The translations under genes and the position numbers were made by a program. Shown here piece by piece: positions 52,777 to 61,549 of a DNA stretch of 64,000 nt (position 1 is the stretch's first letter; the number at the start of each line of letters is the position of its first letter). Under the pieces are notes generated by a model. That model made no database searches and was not told where the DNA came from. It worked only from the letters and a program-made list of their open reading frames with translations. Origin of the DNA: UBA1479 sp038109305 (GTDB lineage: Bacteria; Pseudomonadota; Alphaproteobacteria; Rhodospirillales; Casp-alpha2); contig JAYNIR010000010.1 of assembly GCA_038109305.1 (NCBI GenBank), positions 45,217 to 109,216 of the forward strand. Reading direction: 5' to 3'.

Positions 52777-54990
52777 CTACATGAAGCTGTAAGGATCGAC
52801 GTCGACCTGGACGCGGACCTTTTTCGGGATGGCGGCGCGCTTGATCCAGGCGCGGACGATGGGTTGCACCTGAACATTCCGGGCGGCTTTCAACAGCAGC
52901 CGCCGGCGGTGACGGCCCCGGATCATCGCAAGCGGCGCCGGCGCCGGACCCAGAACCTGCACATCCCCGCCCTGGGGTGCCGCGCGGCCCAAGGCCCGCG
53001 CACCGTGGTCGACCGCGGCCTCGTCCGGGCCGGAAACGATCACCCCGACCAGACGGCCATAGGGCGGCATGCGGGCGTCTACGCGGGCCTGGGTCTCGGC
53101 CCGGACAAAGCCTTCCCGGTCGCCTGCCTGGATCGCCGCCATGACCGGGTGTTCGGGCATGTAGGTCTGCACCATCACGGTGCCGGGCCGATTCGCCCGG
53201 CCGGCGCGTCCGGCCACTTGATAAAGCAATTGATAGGTGCGTTCCGCCGCCCGCAGGTCGCCGCCCGAAAGGCCCAGGTCGCCATCGACCGCGCCGACCA
53301 TGGTCAGCATGGGAAAGTGGTATCCCTTGGCGACGATCTGAGTGCCGATGATGATATCGATGTCACCCTCTTCCATCCGCCGGACAAAATCGCGCGCGTG
53401 GCGCTGATTATAAAGGTTATCGCTGGTCGCGAGCGCGGTGCGCGCATCGGGGAACACGGCGGCGACTTCTTCCGCCAGCCGTTCGACCCCTGGCCCGCAG
53501 GGCACCATGGAGTCTTCCGCGCCGCAGGACGGGCACGCCAAGGGCGGCTGCATGGAATGGCCGCAATGGTGACATTCGAGCTTGCCCAAAAGCCGGTGTT
53601 CGACCAGCCAGGCCGTGCACTGCGGGCACTGGATGCGATGGCCGCAGGCGCGGCAGAGCGTCAGGGGCGCGTACCCCCGGCGGTTCAGAAACAGCAGCGC
53701 CTGTTCGCCGGCTTCGAGCGTGCGGTTCAAGGCCTTGCGAAGTGGCGGGGCGAGCCACTGGCCCCGCTGCGGCGGGGTCTTGGTCAGGTCGACTAGTTGA
53801 ACATCCGGCAACGCCGCGCCGCCGTGCCGGGCCGTCAGGTGATAGTGGGCATAGCGCTCGCGGTCGACGTTGGCCTGGGTTTCGAGGGACGGCGTGGCCG
53901 ATACCAGGACCGCCGGGAAATCACCGAGCCGCGCGCGAACCACGGCCATGTCCCGGGCGTTATAGATCACGCCGTCTTCTTGTTTGTAAGACCCGTCGTG
54001 TTCTTCATCGACGACGATCAGGCCCAGATCGGGATAAGGCAGAAACAGGGCCGAACGCGCGCCGACGACGACAGGGGCGCGCCCTTCGGCCACGTGCCGC
54101 CAAGCCGCGCGGCGCTGCGCTTGGGTCAGGTCCGAATGCCAGAGCGCCGGCTCCACCCCGAAGCGATGACGAAACCGTTCGAGCCACTGCGCCGACAAGG
54201 CGATTTCCGGCAGCAGCACCAGCGCCTGGCGGCCCCGGCGGACCGCTTCGGCGACGGCGTCCAGATAGACCTCGGTCTTGCCGGACCCGGGCACGCCCTC
54301 AAGCACCGAAACGGCGAACCCGCCCGCAACCCCAGCAGCGAGGCCCCCTGCGGCGGCTTGCTGTTCGGCGCTTAAGGTCACCCCGGGTCGCGCCAGGTCC
54401 GGCGGCCCCGGCGGCGGGAAGGCGTCGACCTGAATTTTGATCAGCCCGCCCACCTTCGCGAGGCCCGTCACCACTGCGGCGCCGACGCCCGCCTGACGGG
54501 CCAGTTCGGCGGCCTGACGGGGCGGGCCGTTTTTGGCCTCGGCCAGCACCCGTTCGCGGGCCGGCGTCATTTTGAAGTCGGGCATGGGATCGGCGGGCCT
54601 GTAGGCCGCGGCCGGGGTTAGCGGCTCCAGCGCGTCGGGAACGCTCAGGGCCATCTTCAGGACCGCACCCGCCGGTTGAAGCGTGTAGTCGGCGATCCAG
54701 TCGACGAAGGCCATGGCCTCGGGCGGCATGGGCGGCACCGGCAGGATGCTGGCGATGTCCTTCATCTTCGCGTCGGCGACCACGCCCTTGCCGGGACCCC
54801 AGACGACGCCGGCCATGCGCCGGGGGCCCAGCGGCACCCGGACGAAATCGCTGGCCCGCACGGCCATCCCGCCGGGCACCCGGTAATCGTAGGCCTCGGC
54901 CAGCGGCAGCGGCAGGCGCACGGCCACCCGGTCGCCCGGGCCGAATGACCGGCCAGCAGTGTCTTCCGTTGGTTTGTTTGAATCGGCCAT
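52777..54990 (-). CDS. priA: primosomal protein N' (replication restart helicase PriA)
   Basis: A 737-residue helicase. Walker A is VPGSGKTEVYLDA and the DEEH box VVDEEHDGSYKQED; the two zinc-binding sets are CRACGHRIQCPQC and CHHCGHSMQPPLACPSC. The N-terminal DNA-binding domain is present, and GTQIVAKGYHFPMLTMVGAVDGD and VAGRAGRANRPG complete the helicase core. It restarts stalled forks. The adjacency of priA and the atp operon is common in Alphaproteobacteria. It is divergent from the DUF484 gene. Confidence 0.95.
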   Translation of the reverse strand: MADSNKPTEDTAGRSFGPGDRVAVRLPLPLAEAYDYRVPGGMAVRASDFVRVPLGPRRMAGVVWGPGKGVVADAKMKDIASILPVPPMPPEAMAFVDWIADYTLQPAGAVLKMALSVPDALEPLTPAAAYRPADPMPDFKMTPARERVLAEAKNGPPRQAAELARQAGVGAAVVTGLAKVGGLIKIQVDAFPPPGPPDLARPGVTLSAEQQAAAGGLAAGVAGGFAVSVLEGVPGSGKTEVYLDAVAEAVRRGRQALVLLPEIALSAQWLERFRHRFGVEPALWHSDLTQAQRRAAWRHVAEGRAPVVVGARSALFLPYPDLGLIVVDEEHDGSYKQEDGVIYNARDMAVVRARLGDFPAVLVSATPSLETQANVDRERYAHYHLTARHGGAALPDVQLVDLTKTPPQRGQWLAPPLRKALNRTLEAGEQALLFLNRRGYAPLTLCRACGHRIQCPQCTAWLVEHRLLGKLECHHCGHSMQPPLACPSCGAEDSMVPCGPGVERLAEEVAAVFPDARTALATSDNLYNQRHARDFVRRMEEGDIDIIIGTQIVAKGYHFPMLTMVGAVDGDLGLSGGDLRAAERTYQLLYQVAGRAGRANRPGTVMVQTYMPEHPVMAAIQAGDREGFVRAETQARVDARMPPYGRLVGVIVSGPDEAAVDHGARALGRAAPQGGDVQVLGPAPAPLAMIRGRHRRRLLLKAARNVQVQPIVRAWIKRAAIPKKVRVQVDVDPYSFM

Positions 54991-55086
54991 GGCGGCGTGT
55001 TTCGGGGTGATCCTATGGTAAGGGCGCGGGAGCGATTATAATACCCACGAGTAACGGGCGCGCGGGAGCGGGAGAGGATTGAAACC

Positions 55087-55857
55087 ATGGCCCACGGCAA
55101 GGACGACCCGGCATACGATGCCTTCGACGCGCCGGAAACCCAGGATTTCCGCCTGTCAGACGACGACGTGGCGGAATTTCTCGTGGCCAACCCGGATTTC
55201 TTCAAGGACCGGGTCGAGGTGCTCGCGCACATGGACATGCCCGGCCGATTCGGTCAGAACGCCGGCGCCGGGCCCGACGCCCAGGGCGCGCAGGTTGTGG
55301 ATTTTCAGCAGGTCTTGTTGAACCAGCAGCGCGAGGCGGTGGACGAACTGCGCGAGTGCGTGCGCGACGTGATCGACACGTCCCGCGCCAACATGTCGGT
55401 CCAGGCCCGCACCCACAAGGCGGCCTTGGCGCTTTTGGAATGCCGGACCATGGGGGCGCTGATCCGGGCGGTCACCGACGATCTGCCCATGCTGCTGGAC
55501 GTGGATGTGGTCTGCCTGGGCTTTGAACCGGCGGCCGAAGCGCCCCTCTGGCTGGGCGCCGCGGAGGTCATCCGGCTTCGCGCCGGCATGGTCGACGCGC
55601 TGCTGAGGCCGGACGGCGCGGCCAAACTTTACCGCGACATTTCCGATGACGGCAGCGTGTTCGGCGAGGCCGCCGGGCTGGTCCAGTCTGCCGCCATCGC
55701 GCGGCTGCGCGCCGCGGGCGGCACGGCGGCGGGGTTGATCGCACTCGGATCGCGGTGCGATTCGTTTTTCCAGCCGGGCCAGGGAACGGAACTGATCGTG
55801 TTCCTTGCCCGCGTTCTGGACAACTGCATCGACCGTCTGCCCGCCGACCTGAATTGA
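55087..55857 (+). CDS. DUF484-family GAF-like protein
   Basis: A 256-residue protein of the DUF484 family (YigA-like, GAF-related). The N-terminal helix region is LSDDDVAEFLVANPDFFKDRVEVLAHM, followed by a coiled segment and a GAF-like domain (DDLPMLLDVDVVCLGFEP, AAGLIALGSRCDSFFQPGQGTELIVFLARVLD). The gene is regularly found beside xerC, as here, but its function is unknown. ATG 55087 is 96 bases from the priA start. The next gene, xerC, begins 32 bases after its stop. Confidence 0.87.
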   Translation: MAHGKDDPAYDAFDAPETQDFRLSDDDVAEFLVANPDFFKDRVEVLAHMDMPGRFGQNAGAGPDAQGAQVVDFQQVLLNQQREAVDELRECVRDVIDTSRANMSVQARTHKAALALLECRTMGALIRAVTDDLPMLLDVDVVCLGFEPAAEAPLWLGAAEVIRLRAGMVDALLRPDGAAKLYRDISDDGSVFGEAAGLVQSAAIARLRAAGGTAAGLIALGSRCDSFFQPGQGTELIVFLARVLDNCIDRLPADLN

Positions 55858-55889
55858 CGGGACCCATTCAGCCCGAAGGGGTGTACGCC

Positions 55890-56825
55890 TTGCGTGAACT
55901 CAGTTGCCGACCGGACGTCGCCGCCGCCGCCGACCGGTGGCGCGACTGGCTGCTGCACGAACGCCGGTATTCGGCCAACACGCTGACTGGCTACATGAAG
56001 GATCTGGACGCGTTTATTAAGTTCCTGGCCGGCCACCTGGGTGAGCCGCCGGACCTTCGGGCGCTTGAGGGACTTAAGCCACTGGATTTCCGCTCGTGGC
56101 TGGCCCGGCGGAACGAGGCCGGATTGTCCCGCACCTCGACGGCGCGGGCGCTGTCGACGATCAGAGGCTTCTTCTGGTTCATGGAAAAGCAGGGCATCGC
56201 CGCCAATTCGGCCATTGGCGCGTTGCGCACGCCGAAAATCCCGAAGTCTGTGCCCAAGGCAATGACCGTCGAGGATGTGTTCGAGATCATCCGCCTGGCG
56301 CCGGCGGAAGCGGAAGAGCCCTGGGTCGGCCTGCGCGACCGGGCGTTGCTTATGCTGCTTTACGGGTCGGGCCTGCGCATCGGTGAGGCCATCGGATTAA
56401 GAAGGGGCGCCGTTCGCGAGGGCGGGTCGCTCCGCATCCGCGGCAAGAGCGGTAAGGTGCGGATCGTGCCGTTGATCCCTCAGGTCGCCGAGGCCATCGA
56501 CGATTACGTTAGCGCCTGCCCGCATGCCCCCGGCGACGAGGGGCCGTTGTTTGTCGGGTATCGCGGCGGGCGGCTGAACCCGGGCATGGCCCAGGCGCAG
56601 GTCAGGAAACTTCGCCGCATGCTAGACCTGCCGGAAACGGTGACGCCGCACGCGCTGCGCCATTCCTATGCGACGCACCTGTTAGCGGGCGGCGGTGATT
56701 TGCGAACCATACAGGAACTGTTGGGCCATGCGTCCCTGTCCACGACGCAACGGTATACGGACGTCGACGTGGGGCGGTTGATCACCGTCTACGCACAGGC
56801 GCATCCGCGCGCCCGCAAAACCTGA
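55890..56825 (+). CDS. xerC: tyrosine recombinase XerC
   Basis: A 311-residue site-specific recombinase that, with XerD, resolves chromosome dimers at dif. It has the SAM-like N-domain (WLLHERRYSANTLTGYMKDLDAF) and the catalytic domain with R in GSGLRIGEAIGL, K in GKSGKVRIVPL, HxxR in TPHALRHSYATHLL, H in LGHASLSTTQRY and the catalytic Tyr in the same stretch. The TTG start at 55890 is chosen because AAGGGG lies 8 bases upstream; GTG 55881 is too near it. No transposon context is present, so this is the chromosomal Xer. Confidence 0.92.
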   Translation: MRELSCRPDVAAAADRWRDWLLHERRYSANTLTGYMKDLDAFIKFLAGHLGEPPDLRALEGLKPLDFRSWLARRNEAGLSRTSTARALSTIRGFFWFMEKQGIAANSAIGALRTPKIPKSVPKAMTVEDVFEIIRLAPAEAEEPWVGLRDRALLMLLYGSGLRIGEAIGLRRGAVREGGSLRIRGKSGKVRIVPLIPQVAEAIDDYVSACPHAPGDEGPLFVGYRGGRLNPGMAQAQVRKLRRMLDLPETVTPHALRHSYATHLLAGGGDLRTIQELLGHASLSTTQRYTDVDVGRLITVYAQAHPRARKT

Positions 56826-56849
56826 GCGGCGAAACGCGAACGCGACGTT

Positions 56850-56938
56850 GCGGAAAATTCGCAAGCGGGCGGAAAATTCGCGGCACTTCGTAAATTTTGC
56901 AACCGGACGGAAAGTTCACAACACTGCGGAAATTACCG
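56850..56938. repeat. five tandem 19-base iteron-like repeats
   Basis: Units related to GCGGAAAATTCGC start at 56850, 56869, 56888, 56907 and 56926, exactly 19 bases apart. The 6-base spacers alternate (AAGCGG, GGCACT, AACCGG, AACACT), which points to an older 38-base dimer. The last copy runs into the 3' end of the MFS gene. The array fills the gap between xerC and the convergent MFS gene. Confidence 0.85.
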
Positions 56939-58165
56939 CAGCCCCCGACCGGACAAAGCGGATAAAATCGCCGCCCCTAAAAACGCAATGCCACCCATGG
57001 CGATGAAGGCGCATCCCCAGGCGGTCGGCGTTTCGTCGGCGAACAGGCCCAAGACAATACCGACGACGACCGGTCCCGTCGCGCCGCCGATCCAGCCGAT
57101 GACTTGATAAACTGCGATGGTGGCGCCGCGCCGGCCTTGTTCGGCGGCGGCGACAAGTCCCGCCGTCAGCGACCCGGAATCCGCCTGCACCAGCATTGCG
57201 TAGACGACGACCAAGGCCGCGATGAGCGCATAGGGCGCCGCACCAAAAAAACCAAGCGCGCAGGCGATGGCGCCGGTGACAATCTGGATGGCGACGATCA
57301 CCCGGACGCGCCCAAAACGTACCGCGAATTCATTGCCCAGGACGTTGGACGCCATGGCCGCGATGGCGCTGAGCGTCGCGATGCGGGCCGGTTCGGCGAA
57401 CCAGCCGACCATGGGCTCCGGCTGCCGCGCCAGGGAAAACACCAGAAACGCCACCAGCCAGGCGCGAAAGGCCAGAAGCTCCCAGGTATGGGCGGCGTAG
57501 GAAAACATGTAGCCGAGGGCCGGACGGTTTTTCAGCACGGGCCGGAAATCGAACAACCGGGCATCCGGCCCGGGCGGCGTCGGTGGATTGGGCCCGAGAG
57601 TCACTTGGACCAGGACAAACGCCCCGGCCGCCGCCACGGCGCCGGCGTAAAACGCGGCCTGCCAGCCGAACGCCTCGCCGATGATCCCGGCGGCCAAGAA
57701 ACTGACCGCCGTGCCGAGCGACCAGCTTGACGTATAAAACGCGATGGCGCGGGATTGCCAAGGCGCCTGGAAGCGGTCAACTAGTACCCGGAGCCCCGGC
57801 ATATAGGCGGAGGCGAAACCGAGGCCGGAAAGCCCGCGAAACAGGGCAGCCGTCCAGAACCCATCGGCGAACAGGCCAAACCCGGCGGCCGCCGCGCCGA
57901 TCAGCAAACACCCGGCCATGAAAATCCGCCGTGCGTCGATCCGGTCGGTCAGGGCCATCAGCACCGGCACCGCGGGGACATAACAGGCGAAATAAATCCC
58001 GGAGATCATCCCTTGTTCCGCTCTCGAGAGCCGCCATTCCGCCTCGAACGTTTTGATCAACGTTGCGAACGTGAACGCATCCATGATGATCGCCACGTGG
58101 GCGACGCACATGATAAGCGTCAGCACGGTCGGGTTGGGCGCGGGCTGGGGTGGCGTTCGGGTCAT
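56933..58165 (-). CDS. major facilitator superfamily transporter
   Basis: A 410-residue permease with about 12 helices. MFS motifs seen are VLMALTDRIDARRIFMAG between helices 2 and 3 (a divergent form of the G-x-x-x-D-R box) and SLGTAVSFLAAGIIGEAFGWQAAFYAG in helices 4-5. The substrate cannot be told. Neighbours are xerC (convergent) and an EamA transporter (same strand, 49 bases apart), so the two transporters may be one unit. Confidence 0.85.
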   Translation of the reverse strand: MTRTPPQPAPNPTVLTLIMCVAHVAIIMDAFTFATLIKTFEAEWRLSRAEQGMISGIYFACYVPAVPVLMALTDRIDARRIFMAGCLLIGAAAAGFGLFADGFWTAALFRGLSGLGFASAYMPGLRVLVDRFQAPWQSRAIAFYTSSWSLGTAVSFLAAGIIGEAFGWQAAFYAGAVAAAGAFVLVQVTLGPNPPTPPGPDARLFDFRPVLKNRPALGYMFSYAAHTWELLAFRAWLVAFLVFSLARQPEPMVGWFAEPARIATLSAIAAMASNVLGNEFAVRFGRVRVIVAIQIVTGAIACALGFFGAAPYALIAALVVVYAMLVQADSGSLTAGLVAAAEQGRRGATIAVYQVIGWIGGATGPVVVGIVLGLFADETPTAWGCAFIAMGGIAFLGAAILSALSGRGLR

Positions 58166-58214
58166 GATGTGAGACTAGCCGCTCCGCCGGGAGGGAACCA
58201 TCCGTCCGCCGGGT

Positions 58215-59054
58215 CTACATCAGCAGGCCGATGACGCCGAGAGTAATGACGGCGGCGGCCGTGATCCGCACCAAAAGGCGGCCTTCTTTCAAAACGAACC
58301 AAGCCAGCAGCGCACCGAACAGAACACTGGTTTCCCGCACCGCCGACACCGGCGCCATGGGGCTCAGGCTCATGGCCCAGACGACGATCCAATAGGCGCC
58401 AGTGGACATCACCCCGCCGGCGAAGGTTTTCGGCCAATACCGCTTCCCGGCCTCGAGGAACGTCCGCCCCCCCCGGCGCCACACGACCAGGGCCGTGAAG
58501 GCCACTGAATCGATCACGGACATCCATACATAAAAGGCATGCGGGCTGCCGGCCAAACGGCCGCCCATGCCGTCGACCATCGAATAGGTCGCAATGAAGA
58601 TGGAGGTGCCGAGGGCAAACGCGACCCCGACCAACGGAATGTTCCGCCAGCCGTCGGCGAACGTCAGCCCGAATATGGCGACGGTGATCGCCGAAATGGC
58701 CGCGAGCTGAATCGGATTGAGCTGTTCCCCGGCGAACACGAAAGCGCCCAGGGCCACCAGGGCCGGCGCCAGGCCGCGAGCGATGGGATAGACGATGCCC
58801 ATGTCGGCCCGGTGATAAGCGTTGACGAGGAACAGGCGGTAGCAAATGTGCAGAACCACCGAGGCGACGATGAACGGCCAGGCGGCGGCGGCCGGCAGGG
58901 GCACGAACGGTAATGCCGCCAGGCACACGATGCCGCTGAAAAAATCGATCAGGCCGATGGTGACGAGCTTGTCGCCGCCCATCTTGACCATGGTGTTCCA
59001 CCCGGCGTGCAGCGCCGCCGCCAACAGGACGAAACCCAGAACGCTGAAATCCAT
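58215..59054 (-). CDS. EamA/DMT-family transporter
   Basis: A 279-residue membrane protein with about ten helices, two EamA repeats, beginning FSVLGFVLLAAALHAGWNTMVKMG and with RADMGIVYPIARGLAPALVAL in the first half and LMAPVSAV-like segments in the second (LSPMAPVSAVRETSVLFGALLAW). Such proteins export amino acids or other metabolites. The substrate is unknown. It is divergent from the LysR pseudogene across an AT-rich gap, so it may have been that regulator's target. Confidence 0.85.
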   Translation of the reverse strand: MDFSVLGFVLLAAALHAGWNTMVKMGGDKLVTIGLIDFFSGIVCLAALPFVPLPAAAAWPFIVASVVLHICYRLFLVNAYHRADMGIVYPIARGLAPALVALGAFVFAGEQLNPIQLAAISAITVAIFGLTFADGWRNIPLVGVAFALGTSIFIATYSMVDGMGGRLAGSPHAFYVWMSVIDSVAFTALVVWRRGGRTFLEAGKRYWPKTFAGGVMSTGAYWIVVWAMSLSPMAPVSAVRETSVLFGALLAWFVLKEGRLLVRITAAAVITLGVIGLLM

Positions 59055-59108
59055 TGATTTCTCTCAGATCGTGGGCGGTTTGAGGGCGGCAGGCACCCGC
59101 CAACGTAG

Positions 59109-59213
59109 AATGTTAATTGAAATCATATGTAGTGATAAATAACTTATTGTTTTCAATAATTTTAATGATTTTATTTCAATTATATATGTGATTTAAATTT
59201 ACATATTAATACC
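59109..59213. other. very AT-rich divergent spacer
   Basis: About 105 bases, mostly A and T, in a GC-rich sequence, between the EamA gene and the LysR pseudogene. It contains many potential -10 elements and no clear operator. It may have come with a transferred segment or be the divergent promoter region of the pair. Confidence 0.6.
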
Positions 59214-59222
59214 CTCGGCACC

Positions 59223-60098
59223 TTGACGGCACTGCGCGCGTTTGAAGCGGTCTCCCGCACCGGCAGCGTTACCGCCGCCGCCCGTGATCTGGCCGTCACC
59301 CACAGCGCCGTCAGCCACCAGACCCGCAAGCTGGAAAACGACCTGAGCGTGGGCCTGCTGACGCGCCTGGGGCGCCGCGTAACGCAGAGGCCCGCGGGCG
59401 AGGAGCTTGGGCGGGGGTTGGCAAGCGGGTTCGGGACCATTGCCGGCGCGGTTCGGTCAGCGGTCCAGCGTCAGGAACCCGAAGAGGTCGTGGTTTCGTG
59501 CACCGGCACGTTCCTGCTTCATTGGCTGATCCCACGCCTATACCGGTTCAAGGCCGTGCGTCCGTAAACCCAGTTGAAACTGGTTGAGGAATTCCGATCC
59601 GTCGACTTTACCGGCAATGCCCACGACGAGGCGATCCGGATCGCCGGCCCGCCGTGGCCGACGGCGGTTTCGGTGCACATCCTGGAAACCGAACTGATCG
59701 GCCCGGTCATATCCCGCGATCTGGCCAAACGGGACGGCGTCGCCACGGTCAATGACCCGTCCCGCGTCGCCATGGTGCACACCCGCACGCGGCCGGCGGC
59801 ATCGGCCGACTGGGCCGCGGCCGCCGGCACCACGCTGCCCCAAGGCGCCGACGAAACATGGTTCGATCATTATTACTTTCTTCTGCAAGAGCTACGGGCG
59901 GGGCTGGGCATGGGGGTGGTGCCGGAACTTCTGGCGCCGGAAGATCTGGCACGCGGACAATTGATCGCGCCCTTCGGTTTCGTCGAAAGCGACAGTTCAT
60001 ACTTGGTGGCGACGCGGGCGGACGAATCCCGGCCGGAGGTTTGGGCGTTTCGGCCCCGGGTGATCGAGGAATTTGCGCGGGACGCCCAAGGCGCATGA
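59223..60098 (+). pseudogene. GcvA-type LysR regulator with an in-frame TAA
   Basis: The helix-turn-helix is intact: LTALRAFEAVSRTGSVTAAARDLAVTHSAVSHQ, of the GcvA/AmpR-like subgroup. The frame stops at TAA 59565-59567 (FKAVRP-stop-TQLKLVEEFRSVDF) and continues in the same frame to 60098 with the effector domain (LRAGLGMGVVPELLAPEDLARGQL, SDSSYLVATRADESRPEVWAFRPRVIEEF). A GAA-to-TAA change would explain it. There is also no good start codon or ribosome site: only TTG 59223. The 114-codon N-terminal piece would still bind DNA without responding to a ligand. Confidence 0.82.
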
Positions 60099-60139
60099 TG
60101 CCGCCGGCGCGGGCGGGTAAACCAGTGAGGCCGCGACGC

Positions 60140-61438
60140 TTACTTCAACAGTTTCCGAACCGCGTCCGAGGCGACGATCTTGCCTTCGTTCACGAACATT
60201 TCGTGGTTCTTTTCGATCTTGTCCGGATCGTAAAGGTAATTGACCATCAATGCGGCGGCCTGTTTAAGCCCGCGTTTGGACAGGTCGGCCATGACGTTGA
60301 TCCGTTCAAGCCGGGCGCCGTTGCCCAGGTGGAACCGGGCCACCGAGTCGACCGGCTGCCCGTCCGGGCGTTTGGCCTTCAGGAAATAGCGGGCGGCGAT
60401 TTGCGGCAGAGCCGCCGCCACTTTATCGCGTTTGTATTCGTTATCCTGCCAGCCTGCCTCATTGATGGCCGACCAGACGAACCCTTCGTCCTCGGTTTCG
60501 TTTTCCGTCTCGAGCCAACGGACGAACCCCGGCACCGGTGACAGGGTGACGAAGGTGGTCAGGTTCGGCAGTTCGCGGCGCAGTTCCTCGACCACCTGTT
60601 TGATCAGGAAATTGCCGAAAGAAACACCGCGCAGACCGGACTGACAGTTGGAAATGGAATAAAACACCGCCGTCGTCGCGTCGTGCGGCTGGATCGGCTC
60701 GCGGCCGTCTTCGAGGATCGGGCCGATGGCATCCGGAATTTCCCGGGTCAGCGCCACTTCGACGAAGATCAGGGGTTCGTCGACCAGGGCCGGGTGGAAA
60801 AAGCCGTAGCACCGGCGGTCCGGCGGATCGGTCCGGCGGCGCAGGTCATCCCAGTCGTCGATGGCATGGACGGCTTCGTACTTGATGATTTTTTCCAGGA
60901 TATTGGCGGGCGTCGACCAACCGATCTGCCGCATCACCAGAAAGCCGCGGTTGAACCAGGACGACAACAAGTGTTGAAAATCCGCATCGACAGCCTTGAG
61001 CTGCGGCGCATCTTTGAGCCGGCCCAACAGGTCTTCGCGCATATCGACCAGGGTGGCGGTGCCGCCGGGGCCGGAATTGATCCGGCGGAACAGTTCCTGA
61101 CGCCGGGCTTCGGCCGCTTCGTGCAGTTCGAGCGCCTTGTGATCCGAAGAATCCTTGGCGAACGCATCAATGGCGGCCTTTACGCGATCTTTGTCGGGGC
61201 CGTAATCGGCGGCGAGCCGTTCAAAAAACGCCTGGCGGCCTGCGTCATCCATGGCTTCGAAGATGTCGATGATCTGGCGGGCCAACGCAACGCCCGAAGC
61301 CTCGCCCCTCGACGACAGAAGGCTGTCGACCGCCGCCCAGGGATCCGACTTATCGCCGCCGGAAATCGCCCGGTCGAGCAGTTCGCGCCCCCGGTCGGTA
61401 ATCGCGTTCAACAGGTCATGCAAAAAATGGTGTTTCAT
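60140..61438 (-). CDS. malonyl-CoA decarboxylase
   Basis: A 432-residue enzyme that releases CO2 from malonyl-CoA to give acetyl-CoA. The helical N-terminal domain ends about residue 150; the catalytic GNAT-like domain contains SISNCQSGLRGVSFGNFLIK, the serine in FVTLSPVPGFVRWL and the histidine in VARFHLGNGARLERIN, the residues expected for the Ser-His pair. Start 61438 is preferred to 61498 because homology begins at MKHHFL. In Alphaproteobacteria it is often linked to malonate use (matABC), but no such partner is adjacent, so its role here is open. Confidence 0.9.
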   Translation of the reverse strand: MKHHFLHDLLNAITDRGRELLDRAISGGDKSDPWAAVDSLLSSRGEASGVALARQIIDIFEAMDDAGRQAFFERLAADYGPDKDRVKAAIDAFAKDSSDHKALELHEAAEARRQELFRRINSGPGGTATLVDMREDLLGRLKDAPQLKAVDADFQHLLSSWFNRGFLVMRQIGWSTPANILEKIIKYEAVHAIDDWDDLRRRTDPPDRRCYGFFHPALVDEPLIFVEVALTREIPDAIGPILEDGREPIQPHDATTAVFYSISNCQSGLRGVSFGNFLIKQVVEELRRELPNLTTFVTLSPVPGFVRWLETENETEDEGFVWSAINEAGWQDNEYKRDKVAAALPQIAARYFLKAKRPDGQPVDSVARFHLGNGARLERINVMADLSKRGLKQAAALMVNYLYDPDKIEKNHEMFVNEGKIVASDAVRKLLK

Positions 61439-61549
61439 GCCAGTGTGTTTATTCCGCGACCTTTCCCATAAAGTAGGGCCATTTCGCCGCACCGGCAATG
61501 GTCACGACATGAAATTTCAATGATGGGCTGGGTCGAGCCAGGCCGCCCG

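Noticed and set aside
56850..56938. CRISPR array
   Set aside because: Period is 19 bases with 6-base spacers and degenerate repeats; there are no cas genes and no unique spacers of normal length.
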